A stretch of 64,000 nucleotides of DNA from Malikia granosa (lineage in GTDB: Bacteria > Pseudomonadota > Gammaproteobacteria > Burkholderiales > Burkholderiaceae_C): assembly GCF_002980595.1 (NCBI RefSeq), contig NZ_PVLQ01000023.1, positions 1 to 64,000 on the forward strand, read 5' to 3'. The notes under the pieces were generated by a model. The model did not search any database. It was not told the DNA's origin and saw nothing but the letters and a program-made list of their open reading frames with translations. The first letter of the stretch is position 1, and each line of letters begins with the position of its first letter. The position numbers were made by a program, and so were the translations under genes. Shown here piece after piece: positions 37,627-46,992 of the stretch.

Positions 37627-38538
37627 ATGGAAATCGCCTTCGCCCTGTTCGTCCTCGCCGTCATCTTCACGATCAAGTCGATCAAGATCGTTCCGCAACA
37701 GAATGCCTGGGTCAAGGAGCGGCTCGGAAAGTACGCCGGCACGCTGGCGCCGGGGCTCAACTTCGTGCTGCCCTTCATCGACGAGGTGACCTACAAGCAC
37801 AGCCTGAAGGAAATCCCGCTCGACGTGCCGAGCCAGATCTGCATCACCAAGGACAACACCCAGCTGCAGGTCGACGGCATCCTGTATTTCCAGGTCACCG
37901 ACCCGATGCGCGCGAGCTACGGCAGCTCCAACTACGTGATGGCGATCACGCAGCTGGCACAGACCACGCTGCGCAGCGTGATCGGCAAGCTCGAGCTCGA
38001 CAAGACCTTCGAGGAGCGCGAGATCATCAACGCCCAGGTGGTGGCTGCGATCGATGAGGCCGCGCTCAACTGGGGCGTCAAGGTGCTGCGCTACGAGATC
38101 AAGGACCTGACGCCGCCGGCCGAGATCCTGCATGCGATGCAGGCCCAGATCACCGCCGAGCGCGAGAAGCGCGCGCTGATCGCTGCGTCGGAAGGCCGGC
38201 AGCAGGAGCAGATCAACATCGCCACCGGCGAGCGCCAGGCCTCGATCGCGCGCTCGGAAGGCGACAAGCAGGCCGCGATCAACAAGGCCGAGGGCGAGGC
38301 CGCCGCGATCCTGGCGGTGGCCAATGCCTCGGCCCAGGCGCTCGAGCGCATCGCGGCAGCGCTGCAGGCGCCGGGCGGCGAGCAGGCGGTGCAGCTCAAG
38401 GTCGCCGAGCAGGCAGTGGCTGCCTACAGCCGCGTCGCCGCCGAGGCCACCACCACGCTGGTGGTGCCTGGCAACATGAACGAGGTCGCCGGCCTGGTCG
38501 CCTCGGCCATGCAGCTGATCAAGTCGAGCAAGGCTTGA
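37627..38538 (+). CDS. SPFH/stomatin family membrane protein
   Basis: A 303-residue prohibitin-homology protein of the QmcA/paraslipin type. One N-terminal transmembrane segment (about 3-18), the SPFH domain (VPQQNAWVKERLGKYAGTLAPGLNFVLPFID onward), a long charged coiled coil (AEREKRALIAASEGRQQEQ onward), and a C-terminal hydrophobic patch. It likely forms large membrane rings with the NfeD partner upstream. Confidence 0.92.
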   Translation: MEIAFALFVLAVIFTIKSIKIVPQQNAWVKERLGKYAGTLAPGLNFVLPFIDEVTYKHSLKEIPLDVPSQICITKDNTQLQVDGILYFQVTDPMRASYGSSNYVMAITQLAQTTLRSVIGKLELDKTFEEREIINAQVVAAIDEAALNWGVKVLRYEIKDLTPPAEILHAMQAQITAEREKRALIAASEGRQQEQINIATGERQASIARSEGDKQAAINKAEGEAAAILAVANASAQALERIAAALQAPGGEQAVQLKVAEQAVAAYSRVAAEATTTLVVPGNMNEVAGLVASAMQLIKSSKA

Positions 38539-38554
38539 AAAAATTTGCCCATCC

Positions 38555-38584
38555 TTGAAAAGGCCCGGATTTTGTGTCTACAAT
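38555..38584 (+). promoter_or_regulatory. Sigma-70 promoter of tRNA-Ser
   Basis: TTGAAA (38555-38560) and TACAAT (38579-38584), 18 bases apart, with the tRNA starting 13 bases later. Confidence 0.75.
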
Positions 38585-38596
38585 ACGAGTCTTCAC

Positions 38597-38686
<90 letters not shown>

Positions 38687-38694
38687 GATAGCAT

Positions 38695-38740
38695 ATAAGC
38701 CGTTGATTTGATGGGATTCCCCTTAGAATCAACGGCTTAT
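38695..38740. other. 14-bp inverted repeat between tRNA-Ser and integrase
   Basis: ATAAGCCGTTGATT (38695-38708) is perfectly inverted at 38727-38740, with an 18-base loop, followed by TTCTTTGTTTTT. It could be the tRNA terminator, or a site in the leader of the integrase mRNA. Seen directly; role inferred. Confidence 0.6.
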
Positions 38741-38774
38741 TTCTTTGTTTTTCTACACAAAGGTGCTACACAAC

Positions 38775-40574
38775 ATGTCGAAAAGGGATTCGGTGTCCAT
38801 CAAGGAGCCGGACATGCCCCCACTTCCCACAGGCCTGGTACGCAACAACAAAAACGGCCGCTACTACCATCGCCGCAGAATCCCGGAGGATCTGCTCCAG
38901 GCCGATGGCAAGAAGGAACACCTCAAGTCTCTCAAGACCTCCGACTACCGAGTCGCTGTAGAGCGCTTCCACGTTGCCGATGCAAAGCTACAGGCTGACT
39001 GGCGCAAGCTCCGGCAACGCAAAGCAGACTTCTTTGCGGCGCGGCATGTCCAGGCAGCCACAGTGCTCAGGGAGTTGACCGCCGAAGACATCGACCGGAT
39101 CGCCCAGCATGTCGAGGCAGCGGCTCTGGCAGGCGACGAGAAGCGGCGCGAGACTGGCACCTACGACATCTCCGAGATTGCAGACTACCAACAAGCCTAC
39201 AACGATGTCCTGCCTGAAATGAAGGCGGCCGTGGCGGTTGGTGACATCGAGGTGTTGGGGCCTATGCTCAGGCAATTTCTGTACCTGCACCGTTACGACG
39301 AGCAACTGGGTGACAGTGACTTCAGACGACTGGCCATAGCCTACGGCAGGGCCGTCATCCGGACCAACGAGAAGCTGTTACGTCGCTACGAAGGTGAGGA
39401 CGTGCCTACGCCCAAGACTGCCTGCCTGGAACAGCACCTACTGTCAGAGGTCATCAAAGACTACATCGACAAATACCAAGCCGACAAGTTTGAAGCCATG
39501 TACAAAAAGGTCTGTGCAGTACTCCCGATGTTCCAAGAGGTGGTGGGTAACAAGCCCATACACACGCTGAGGCAAACTGACATCAACCGCTTTTTTGAGG
39601 TCGTCAACAAGCTGCCGCCACGCTGGAAGGATGTCGCCCGGCAGAAAAAACTGACGGTTCTTGAGGTAGCGAACCTAGGGTTAGGAGAGATGGCGCCAGC
39701 GACCTTTGAAGGTACATATAAAGCCGTGATCACCCCATTCCTAAGCACGGCACGAACAAACTGGCAGGACAAAGGCTTCCCGACAACGCTGACTACGGAG
39801 ATGATCCGCTACACCGGCAGCCGCGAAGAAGGCGAAGGGCATCAGCGAGCTTTTCTTCCTCAAGAGCTGGAACGCCTCTTCCAAGGACCAGAGATGGCGG
39901 GCTTTGCGAAGCAGCCAGATGAACTGCACATGTTCTGGCTGCCGCATGTGGGACTCCATACCGGTGCCCGGGTCAACGAGCTATGCCAGTTGAACCCCAT
40001 GGTTGACATTCTCAAGGATGAGAGATCTGGCATCTGGTACTTGAACATCACCCCACAGTCTGAAGCCGCCGACAGTGTCAAAAAGACAGTCAAAACGAAA
40101 TCTTCACGACGTAAGGTGCCTATTCACAGCCAGTTGATCAAGATGGGATTTCTGGACTATGTGGACGAACTTAAAAAGCAGGGAATAAAGCTACTGTTTC
40201 CCGGTTTCTCGCCTGGCAAAGGACGGGCAGCAACCGAGGCTGAGAAATGGTTCCGGCAGTTCTTACGTGATATAGGCCTGCGCGATGACACACACGGTGC
40301 AAAGATCGTGGGTATGCATGCATTCCGCTCAACACTCCTGAGCCGTGCAGCAAATTTAGGGGTCGTGAATGCAGAGTCTATAACTGGCCACGCCCAAAGC
40401 ATGACTAACTTGGCCCAAGCACAGGACTCGATTGTCGCCGGGGAGGTATCAGCGGTGGTCAAAAAGTATCAAGGCGAGCTCGACGTCGATGTCAAGAGCG
40501 CGATCCTAGAACGCATCGTATTCCCCAACTTGGAATTTTTCACCCCCGTCCGCTTATCTTCAACAGGCCGTTAA
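38775..40574 (+). CDS. Tyrosine recombinase / site-specific integrase
   Basis: About 599 residues. The N-terminal part (PPLPTGLVRNNKNGRYYHRRRIPEDLL) resembles the DUF6538-type N-terminus of large integrases. The catalytic domain begins near residue 370, with Arg in HTGARVNELCQL, HAFRSTLLSRA (H-x-x-R) near 513, GHAQ near 536 and a candidate Tyr in VVKKYQGEL. The ATG at 38775 is more likely than a TTG at 38745. It probably drives integration at the tRNA-Ser just upstream and marks the left side of the accessory region. Confidence 0.88.
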   Translation: MSKRDSVSIKEPDMPPLPTGLVRNNKNGRYYHRRRIPEDLLQADGKKEHLKSLKTSDYRVAVERFHVADAKLQADWRKLRQRKADFFAARHVQAATVLRELTAEDIDRIAQHVEAAALAGDEKRRETGTYDISEIADYQQAYNDVLPEMKAAVAVGDIEVLGPMLRQFLYLHRYDEQLGDSDFRRLAIAYGRAVIRTNEKLLRRYEGEDVPTPKTACLEQHLLSEVIKDYIDKYQADKFEAMYKKVCAVLPMFQEVVGNKPIHTLRQTDINRFFEVVNKLPPRWKDVARQKKLTVLEVANLGLGEMAPATFEGTYKAVITPFLSTARTNWQDKGFPTTLTTEMIRYTGSREEGEGHQRAFLPQELERLFQGPEMAGFAKQPDELHMFWLPHVGLHTGARVNELCQLNPMVDILKDERSGIWYLNITPQSEAADSVKKTVKTKSSRRKVPIHSQLIKMGFLDYVDELKKQGIKLLFPGFSPGKGRAATEAEKWFRQFLRDIGLRDDTHGAKIVGMHAFRSTLLSRAANLGVVNAESITGHAQSMTNLAQAQDSIVAGEVSAVVKKYQGELDVDVKSAILERIVFPNLEFFTPVRLSSTGR

Positions 40575-40588
40575 AACCATTCTTCTAC

Positions 40589-40947
40589 TTATTCGGCATA
40601 ACGTGACCAACCTGCCGGACTTACTTGTAAACCTTGTGCAGGGCCGCGAGGATGTCGGTAGAGGGGCGTCTGCACCGTGATGCCCAGCAGCGACATGACG
40701 CGACTGACCGAGGACAGGGACATGGTATGACCAAACTGGGGCCGGATGAGCTCTCGCAGGATCGACAGCGTCCACGATCCGACCGCCAAGCTGTGCCCCA
40801 CAATGGGGTCTTGTCAGTCACCGCCTCAGCCAGAGACTGCATCTGAGGCGCGTTGAGCTTCGTAGGGCGCCCCGGAATTGGCTTGGGCTTTAGCGCTGGC
40901 TCTCGCAAGGTCAAGCTTGCGAGAGCCAGTCTTTTTTCGGTGGTCAT
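40589..40947 (-). pseudogene. IS630-type transposase fragment, frameshifted
   Basis: Two minus-strand frames together resemble the N-terminal half of an IS630 family transposase. One frame gives GRPTKLNAPQMQSLAEAVTDK (helix-turn-helix), and the next continues with SWTLSILRELIRPQFGHTM and SVSRVMSLLGITVQTPLY. The frame changes near 40,800 and the DDE catalytic part is missing. A decayed insertion-sequence relic. Confidence 0.7.
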
Positions 40948-41125
40948 GCCTCGATTCTACGGAAGTAACTTTACCTCCGGAAACTTTAGTAAAACCAAGG
41001 CATCAATCAGGCATCGAACGACCTACTCATATCGACAGATTACGTTTAATAATAACTAAAAATTCGGATCAACACATTACATCAAGAAAATTTCAATCTT
41101 TATGCTGACTATCCAGAGCTTTAGA
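40948..41125. other. AT-rich intergenic DNA
   Basis: About 180 bases of low-GC sequence between the IS630 relic and the initiator-like gene. No gene or repeat is recognisable. Confidence 0.5.
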
Positions 41126-42280
41126 TTATGACTTTAGCATGGTTGCGGTTGTCACCAATACAACCACATAACCATGGATTGAATGCGACCACATATCATA
41201 CCTCACAACACGTGCTTGTGATGGTACTTTTGGTGATTTCAGTTTTTCAAGTGCGTTTGTTAGCAGGGTCTTGAAATCTGACTCCTTGCACCGAAGCCCC
41301 GAGAGTCGGTATAAATAACTAAGAGGAAGCTCTCTAGGATTTTTGTGTGAAGCAAAAAAGGAAGCAAGCCAGCCGACAAGGTCTTGCATTTTCAACACCT
41401 CATGCGGAAATCGCCACCATGATTGCCTACCAAAAAGCTCTGCAACCTCCTGACCTATCCTAAACTGAATTTTCTTAGGTCGCGATTGATCATCAAATTT
41501 AAACTTAACCTCCATCATCGGATTTAATGTAATTCTTGACTTTCCCAATGATTGACCAATTGTAAGTTTTGTATTTGCAAGGCGATTCAAGCTTGCCTTC
41601 ATAGCCGCGTAGCTACTTGATCCGCGAGTCGTTCCACATAAATTCGCCAAGGCACCAAAGCTAAGTTCAATCCAAGGGCTGCCCGGCCCGCTAGAAAGTG
41701 GCTGATCTCTATATTTAGAAAGACATGCTGCGAAAATTGCACGATCATATGAATACAGGCGCCCACCCTCTAGTGTTAAGGTTATTTGCTTTTCCTTGGA
41801 AGAAGAAACTTCTATTTTATATATAGAACCTTCTTTAACATCCCGATCGACAGTCTCAAGATTTTGACCTTCTGTTACTTCTGCCGGGACTATATTTTTT
41901 ACAAGCTCTTCTCGCTCAGTAGCAGGGAAAAGTGAAGACCGAGCAAAGCAGAGCGGGAGAATGCGTTCCAAAGGAGTGCAAAATGGCAGATAAACCTTCT
42001 CGCCAACTGAGACCGCTTGTAGAAGTCGCGCTTTTTTAACTACATCCTCATGCGTGTATATATCGAACTTTAAAATCGCTTCTTCTGATTTTCTTGGATT
42101 ATCAATACGATCTGCAGCTATTTCTAAATTTTTCGCACCTTGGAGTAGCAAAATACGCTTTGTTTCGTCGAGTTTTGAACTTTCCAGGCTAGCTCGGACA
42201 GCTTCAGCCTGCTCGCGGTACGACCGAGATGAATGTGCTCCGCTGTGGCGGTAATCGTGTGAGTCTGAACTTTGTGTCAT
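41126..42280 (-). CDS. Putative plasmid-type replication initiator (RepA/TrfA-like)
   Basis: A 384-residue protein, distinctly lower in GC than the flanking core genes. The second half resembles two winged-helix domains of plasmid initiators: LYSYDRAIFAACLSKY then WIELSFGALANLCGTTRG, and LVGWLASFFASHKNPRELPLSYLYRLSGL followed by FKTLLTNALEKL. The N-terminal half is charged and unrecognised. If correct, the accessory region derives from a plasmid or a replicating integrative element. The match is by pattern only, so the call is tentative. Confidence 0.5.
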   Translation of the reverse strand: MTQSSDSHDYRHSGAHSSRSYREQAEAVRASLESSKLDETKRILLLQGAKNLEIAADRIDNPRKSEEAILKFDIYTHEDVVKKARLLQAVSVGEKVYLPFCTPLERILPLCFARSSLFPATEREELVKNIVPAEVTEGQNLETVDRDVKEGSIYKIEVSSSKEKQITLTLEGGRLYSYDRAIFAACLSKYRDQPLSSGPGSPWIELSFGALANLCGTTRGSSSYAAMKASLNRLANTKLTIGQSLGKSRITLNPMMEVKFKFDDQSRPKKIQFRIGQEVAELFGRQSWWRFPHEVLKMQDLVGWLASFFASHKNPRELPLSYLYRLSGLRCKESDFKTLLTNALEKLKSPKVPSQARVVRYDMWSHSIHGYVVVLVTTATMLKS

Positions 42281-42499
42281 GTGCGTAGCAAGTCAGCAAT
42301 CAGAATTTGGCGGGTCTAAATGCTCTAGGGATCCTCTGCAAAACCCGTCGCGTCGAAAATCGACCATACAAAATCAATGGGTTACATCTGTGTTTTCGTC
42401 ATAAACTGTGGTTTTTCAGACCATCCCTAGGCAGGATGAGGTGTTATGTTATCTGCTCAGTATCCCTACTAAGGCTGAAGGTTAACAGTGCAGGCCAGA

Positions 42500-42975
42500 T
42501 CATGAGCAGCATTAGACCCCGGCCAAGCCCGGCTCAACGCCTGAGCCGACCGAGTGGGGTGGTCACCGAAACCGTGATGCATTGGCAGATGGAGCACTGC
42601 GCCCACCCCGAGCAGCGCTACCGATCTTGCCTGGATGCGTTGAAGCGGCTGACTTGGCCAGTACGGCGACCAGCGACTGGAAGTGGCCTGTGAGGTACCC
42701 AGTCAATTCGCTCGCCCGTCATACAGGAGTGTGGATCCATCCTGAGCAGCGGACGGTGCAGTGCCCGCTCAACGTCCCAGCCGCTGCGCCACTTCCGCTA
42801 CCTGGCCGACCTCAACGCGCAGGTACGGGTGTGGTTACAGACGAAGCGGGCCAGCGCTGCCACGGCACCACGCGCGTCGCCCCGCTGCAGCTCTTTGCGC
42901 TGGAGCGGACCCACCTGTAAGCCCTTGCCCGATCAGGCGCCCTACCTGGGCAGCTGGCACCTGGTCGTAAGCGTC
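42500..42975 (+). pseudogene. IS21-family IstA fragments, multiply frameshifted
   Basis: Reading across frames gives two IstA-like pieces. The first, AHPEQRYRSCLDALKRL then YGDQRLEVACE (about 42590-42700), resembles the C-terminus of IS408-type IstA. The second, HFRYLADLNAQVRVW then RCHGTTRVAPLQLFALERTHL and QAPYLGSWHLVV (about 42790-42970), resembles the post-catalytic region of another IstA. Stops and frameshifts lie between. The preceding bases 42281-42500 hold no recognisable gene. Confidence 0.6.
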
Positions 42976-43012
42976 GCCTCAATACCCGTCTTGACGGGGG
43001 GATGCGGAGAGC

Positions 43013-43534
43013 TCAAACGTCGAGGACGTGGCGCAGCAAGGAGAACCCCACGCGCCACTGGGTGCCGTCGCCGGGATCGATGGTGGCGGTACGACTGTTG
43101 ATGCGCACGATGGTGCCCACCACGGTCTGCAGGTACTTGTCCTCGAAGGCGACCTTCTCGCCGCAGCGGAAGTCGTTGCGGGTGGGTCGTGGTGCTGCAG
43201 GCGGTTCTGGCTCTGCTGCCTGGGGAGGTGCCGCCGGATCGGGTTGCGGCGGCTCGATGGCTGCGTAAGGCAGCTTCCACTCACGGCGCTCACGCAAGTC
43301 GTGCAGCGTGACCTGGGTGTCGCGCATGGCCACGACCTTGCCCTCGCGCAGACTGCCATCGCGCCAGTCCACAAAGCGCACGGTCTGCCCCAGATGCAGG
43401 TCCTTGCGCACGGCAATGATGCGCCGCGGATCCGCCAGCAGACGTTCGATGACCGTGCTGAGCTGGTACAGCTCCAGGCTGCTGGCTTGCTGCAGGGCTT
43501 CGAGCACCCGCGCGTCAATGCTCGGTGCGCTCAT
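43013..43534 (-). CDS. IS66-associated companion protein with two SH3-like repeats
   Basis: A 173-residue protein coupled to tnpC by ATGA. The N-terminal helix-rich part (1-45) is followed by a beta segment LHLGQTVRFVDWRDGSLREG with WKLPYAAIEP, a Pro/Ala linker (about 95-115), and a second similar segment CGEKVAFEDKYLQTVVGTIV with WRVGFSLLRHV. The two segments share G-x-x-V-x-F-x-D and a closing W-x-hydrophobic stretch, suggesting duplicated KOW/SH3-like barrels. No function is known to me; a role in transposition or passenger status are both possible. Confidence 0.75.
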   Translation of the reverse strand: MSAPSIDARVLEALQQASSLELYQLSTVIERLLADPRRIIAVRKDLHLGQTVRFVDWRDGSLREGKVVAMRDTQVTLHDLRERREWKLPYAAIEPPQPDPAAPPQAAEPEPPAAPRPTRNDFRCGEKVAFEDKYLQTVVGTIVRINSRTATIDPGDGTQWRVGFSLLRHVLDV

Positions 43535-45099
43535 GCCGCCAGCCGTTGTTCAATATCCCCGGTACCGATCGCCGCCAGGTTCCAGGGCAACAGTTCTTCG
43601 ATGCGGTGGATGGGATGCTCGGCAATGCGGCTGAGCACCTCGCGCAAGTAGGCCTCGGGATCGAGCCCGTTGAGTTTGGCCGTCTGCACCAGACTGTAGA
43701 TGGCGGCCGCGCGCTCGCCACCCGTGTCCGAGCCCATGAACAGGTAGTTGCCCCTGCCCAGGGCGACACCGCGCAGCGCCCGCTCGGCCGCGTTGTTGTC
43801 CATTTCAATGCGGCCATCGTCGCAATACCGGGTCAGGGCCCGCCAGCGCGTCAGGCTGTAGCCGATGGCTTGCGCCAAGGCCGATTTGGCCGACACCCGT
43901 CCCAGCAGTTGGCTCAGCCAGGCGTGCATCTCCTGCAGCAACGGACCCGCCCGCGCCTGGCGTTGCGCGCGCCGGACCTCAGGGGCTTGCCCCCGGATGT
44001 CGCGCTCGACGGCATACAGCTCGGCAATGCGTCCGAGCGCTTGTGCCGCGATGGAGGTCTCGTCCCGGCCACTGCTGAGGTACAAATCCCACCAGGGCCG
44101 GCGGGCGTGTGCCCAGCATGCCGCCTCGGTGATCTGCCCTGAGTAGAGCTTGCCCCAGCCGCCGTAGGCATCCGCCTGCAGGATGCCACGGTAGTGGCGC
44201 AAGTGGCGCTGCGGATGTTCGCCTTTGCGATCGGGTGTGTACTGGTACCAGGCCGCTGGCGGCTCGCTCGAACCCGCCGCGCGGTCGTCTCTGACATACA
44301 CCCACAAGCGCCCCGTCTTGGTCTTGCCACGGCCTGGCTGCAGCACTGGCACTGGCGTGTCGTCGGCATGGACCTTGGCGGCTGCCAAGGTGTAGCGCCC
44401 GAGCGCTGCCACCAGCGGGTCGAGCAACTGGCCGGCCTGGTCGACCCAGCCCGCCAGCGTGGATCGGTCAAGCTCGACACCGCTGCGGGCGTAAATGCCA
44501 CTTTGGCGGTACAGCGGCAGGTGGTCGCAATACTTGGCTACCAGCACATGGGCCAACAGCCCCGCACCCGCGACGCCTCGTGCAATCGGGCGACTGGGTG
44601 CGCTGGCCTGGAAGATCGCCTGGCAGCCCACACAGACCAGCTTGGGGCGCACATGCCGAATGACCTTGAAGTGCGCCGGCACATACTCCAGCTGCTCGGA
44701 GACGTCTTGCCCGATTCTGCGCAGCCGAGCCCCACAAGCCGTGCAGCCGCACGGTTGACCGGTGCTGTCGTGGTGGGTGTCGCGGGCCTCGGGCAGGTGT
44801 TCTTGGACTTCACGCCGCAGATGCGCTGGCAGTCGGCGGTCGATCTGCGCGTCGTTGGCTGAAGTCTGGGCGGGGGCTGCCTTGGCAGGCATCGCCACCG
44901 CAGCCTCGCCGCCATCGATCAGGGGGATTTGTGCCGCCCACTGTTCGCTGGAACTGCCGAACTCGGCGCGCACGCGGCGCAGCAGTTGCAGCTTGAGCTT
45001 GTCGACCATCAGCTTGAGCAGCGCCACCTCACTGTCGCGCGCTTCGATGATGCGCAGCAACTCTTCGATGGTGTGAGGTGGCTGATGGGACGTCGACAC
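43531..45099 (-). CDS. tnpC: IS66 family transposase
   Basis: A 522-residue TnpC. N-terminal leucine-zipper-like helix (11-45), a zinc-finger region with CGCTACGARL near 117 and LVCVGC near 155, then the DDE core: HADDTPVPV (Asp near 247), LQADAYGGW (Asp 310), and MDNNAAERALR (Glu near 438). The C-terminal extension ends with HRIEELLPWNLA, normal for the family. It appears full length, so it may be active. Confidence 0.93.
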   Translation of the reverse strand: MSTSHQPPHTIEELLRIIEARDSEVALLKLMVDKLKLQLLRRVRAEFGSSSEQWAAQIPLIDGGEAAVAMPAKAAPAQTSANDAQIDRRLPAHLRREVQEHLPEARDTHHDSTGQPCGCTACGARLRRIGQDVSEQLEYVPAHFKVIRHVRPKLVCVGCQAIFQASAPSRPIARGVAGAGLLAHVLVAKYCDHLPLYRQSGIYARSGVELDRSTLAGWVDQAGQLLDPLVAALGRYTLAAAKVHADDTPVPVLQPGRGKTKTGRLWVYVRDDRAAGSSEPPAAWYQYTPDRKGEHPQRHLRHYRGILQADAYGGWGKLYSGQITEAACWAHARRPWWDLYLSSGRDETSIAAQALGRIAELYAVERDIRGQAPEVRRAQRQARAGPLLQEMHAWLSQLLGRVSAKSALAQAIGYSLTRWRALTRYCDDGRIEMDNNAAERALRGVALGRGNYLFMGSDTGGERAAAIYSLVQTAKLNGLDPEAYLREVLSRIAEHPIHRIEELLPWNLAAIGTGDIEQRLAA

Positions 45100-45139
45100 A
45101 GCCTTATTGTGCCGCAGTCTTTCTCCAGAAGACGTTCAG

Positions 45140-46992
45140 ATTGAGACCATCCAACGAGCCAATGCGTCAGGTCACCTCGGTCATGTGCAACTTAGAGCGA
45201 GCTCCCAAATGTGACCTTGGCAGTCAAAAATGTGTCTATCAAAGCTAGAAATGTGACATCCATAGCAAATAAGGTGACACACATAAATGGAATAATACGA
45301 AGTGATTGGAATAATTTCAATTAAAACATATACTTACGTCGCCAGAAAGACCAGGAAATGGAGCTCCTAGGTAAAGCCTAGATGGTTTATATAGGTCTAC
45401 CTACCCCCTCCCCGGCTTAACCCCTCGCTTCAGCTAAGCATCACTCAGGGGCTGGATCGTAACGCGAGCAAAAACACAACAACTACTCATTGGAAGGTTA
45501 AGCCAGAGATACCCTCAACCCACACGCTGCCTTGGCCGACAGCCCTTGTGGCGGAAGGATGGACTGTGACAAACACATCTCCTGGCTGCTGCCCTCACTG
45601 CTGCACGGTGCGGAGACATGGGGCCACAGAGTCCGAAGACTTAGGCTGCGGAGCATCTACAGGGTGCCTTGGCCGGTCTCGAGGTGCACTAGACCGTCAG
45701 GTGAGATAAGGTGGTAAGTACACCGTCTGCGATACCTCCAAAATTGTTCCGAATCAAGTCCAGCACGCCAAGCTCAAAGACGCGGAGACTCGGACCTAGT
45801 AAGCATCCTGTCGATGGCCCACCGGAACTACACGGTCAACTAAGCAAGAAAAGCCAACGAGCCGCCACTGGTCGGCTTGAACGACGAAACCTCTGTCCAC
45901 GGCACAACAACCATCAGAGCCGGACTCGCACTACTCGCCAACAAGGATTGAAATGCCAGTTCTTACGACCTTGCAGCACCAAGTCAAAAATAAATAAGGC
46001 GAAATGGGTGAACTCTCTTGGACTGCGGTAGAACTGGTGGGCCATTGTTTGTACCGAGATACTTTACAGCAGCACCGCCTCGTCTGGTCGGTCTGTGTCC
46101 GCCAAACATATAGTCAACCGTGCTTCCACTTTTCAAGTGTTGCACCAACTATTTATGGGCATCCGGATTAGCATGTGGAATTTCGGACTCGCTAGCCAGG
46201 ACAGGCGCTGCTCCACCTCAGCTTATCAAAATTCCGACCAGGATCAAGCTATGACTTCCGAGATCTAAAGTCAATCCGATCTCGTGGCCATCAGGTCTGA
46301 TCAGCTTTCCATACAATATTACGAAAAGCCATACTTATAAAAAATTACCTCACAACAAGGCCACCATGTCATTATTAAGATTATCCAAAGATAAACCAAC
46401 TACTTACTACCAGAAGGATTAACTAGCAGCCTCAAATCTGGCCAGATAAATACCCAAGTTTCGCAATGTGCTTTGTTAATACCTGAACTGTATGCAAGTG
46501 ACTCTACAAAAAATTTGCTTGAAAATTTGGCCAACCAGGCATGGCACGACATAAGGTCAACACCAAAACAAAATCTTACAACTCAGCTTGCAAACAATCA
46601 TATTTTGATTTTCAAATTGATACTGAAATTCAGCGGCATTAAGTCAAAAACAAATATATAATCTACATTGAAAAAATACCTAAACACCAAGACAACCAAG
46701 ACAAGAATAGGAACGCATCAATAGAACCAGAATGGCTTAACCAGGAAAACACCCTCCCAGCTGTGAATGCGAATTGGCACCCAAATGAGGCTCCTCAGGT
46801 TAAGCCATAAAGGTAGAGTGCCTTAAAACAAGCCGAATTGCCACACCACCTAAAATACGGACCCTATGACTCCACATGATGGACCATGCTTTGCACGTTA
46901 CTATCATGCAGAGCCTTAAATTGGAAAAATTCTCCCAAGTCAGGGCAACTCGATGCGCCAATCAGCCGCCCGCAGGAAATCCAAAGCAACAA
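45140..46992. other. 1.85-kb low-GC region with no recognisable gene
   Basis: Apart from the repeats at 45207-45278, I see no convincing reading frame on either strand. The longest open stretches are about 60-105 codons, without good start sites or familiar protein sequence. Composition is clearly more AT-rich than the core genome, with short hairpins such as CTAGG-TAAAG-CCTAG near 45368. It may be decayed mobile DNA, or carry something not protein-coding. Confidence 0.6.
45207..45278. repeat. Four AAATGTGAC-like repeats at about 21-bp spacing
   Basis: AAATGTGAC at 45207, AAATGTGTC at 45228, AAATGTGAC at 45249 and AAATAAGGTGAC at 45267. The first three are exactly 21 bases apart. IS21-family elements carry such multiple terminal repeats, and IS21 fragments lie on the other side of the IS66 element. 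Confidence 0.65.

Larger units (their letters stand above)
42967..45139 (-). mobile_element. IS66-family insertion sequence (tnpC plus companion gene)
   Basis: Contains an intact IS66 TnpC and a coupled companion gene. One end is suggested by GTAAGCGTCGCC at 42967 (IS66 ends start GTAA), 46 bases after the companion stop. A weakly matching inverted end, CTGAACGTCTTC on the minus strand, ends at 45139. No 8-bp target duplication was found, so the end positions are approximate. tnpA and tnpB are absent, as in the ISBst12 subgroup. Confidence 0.6.

Noticed and set aside
42281-42500. An IS5-type terminal sequence near 42,335 (CCTCTGCAAAACC)
   Set aside because: Only one short half-match and no partner end or transposase in range.
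42959-45147. An 8-bp target-site duplication around the IS66 element
   Set aside because: The flanks I tried (ACCTGGTC and ATTGAGAC) do not match, so the exact ends remain unproven.
45207-45278. CRISPR array
   Set aside because: The repeats are only about 9 bases, with unlike sequence filling 21-base periods; there are no cas genes.
46473-46661. A 62-codon open frame in the AT-rich region
   Set aside because: No ribosome binding site and no familiar sequence; expected by chance in low-GC DNA.
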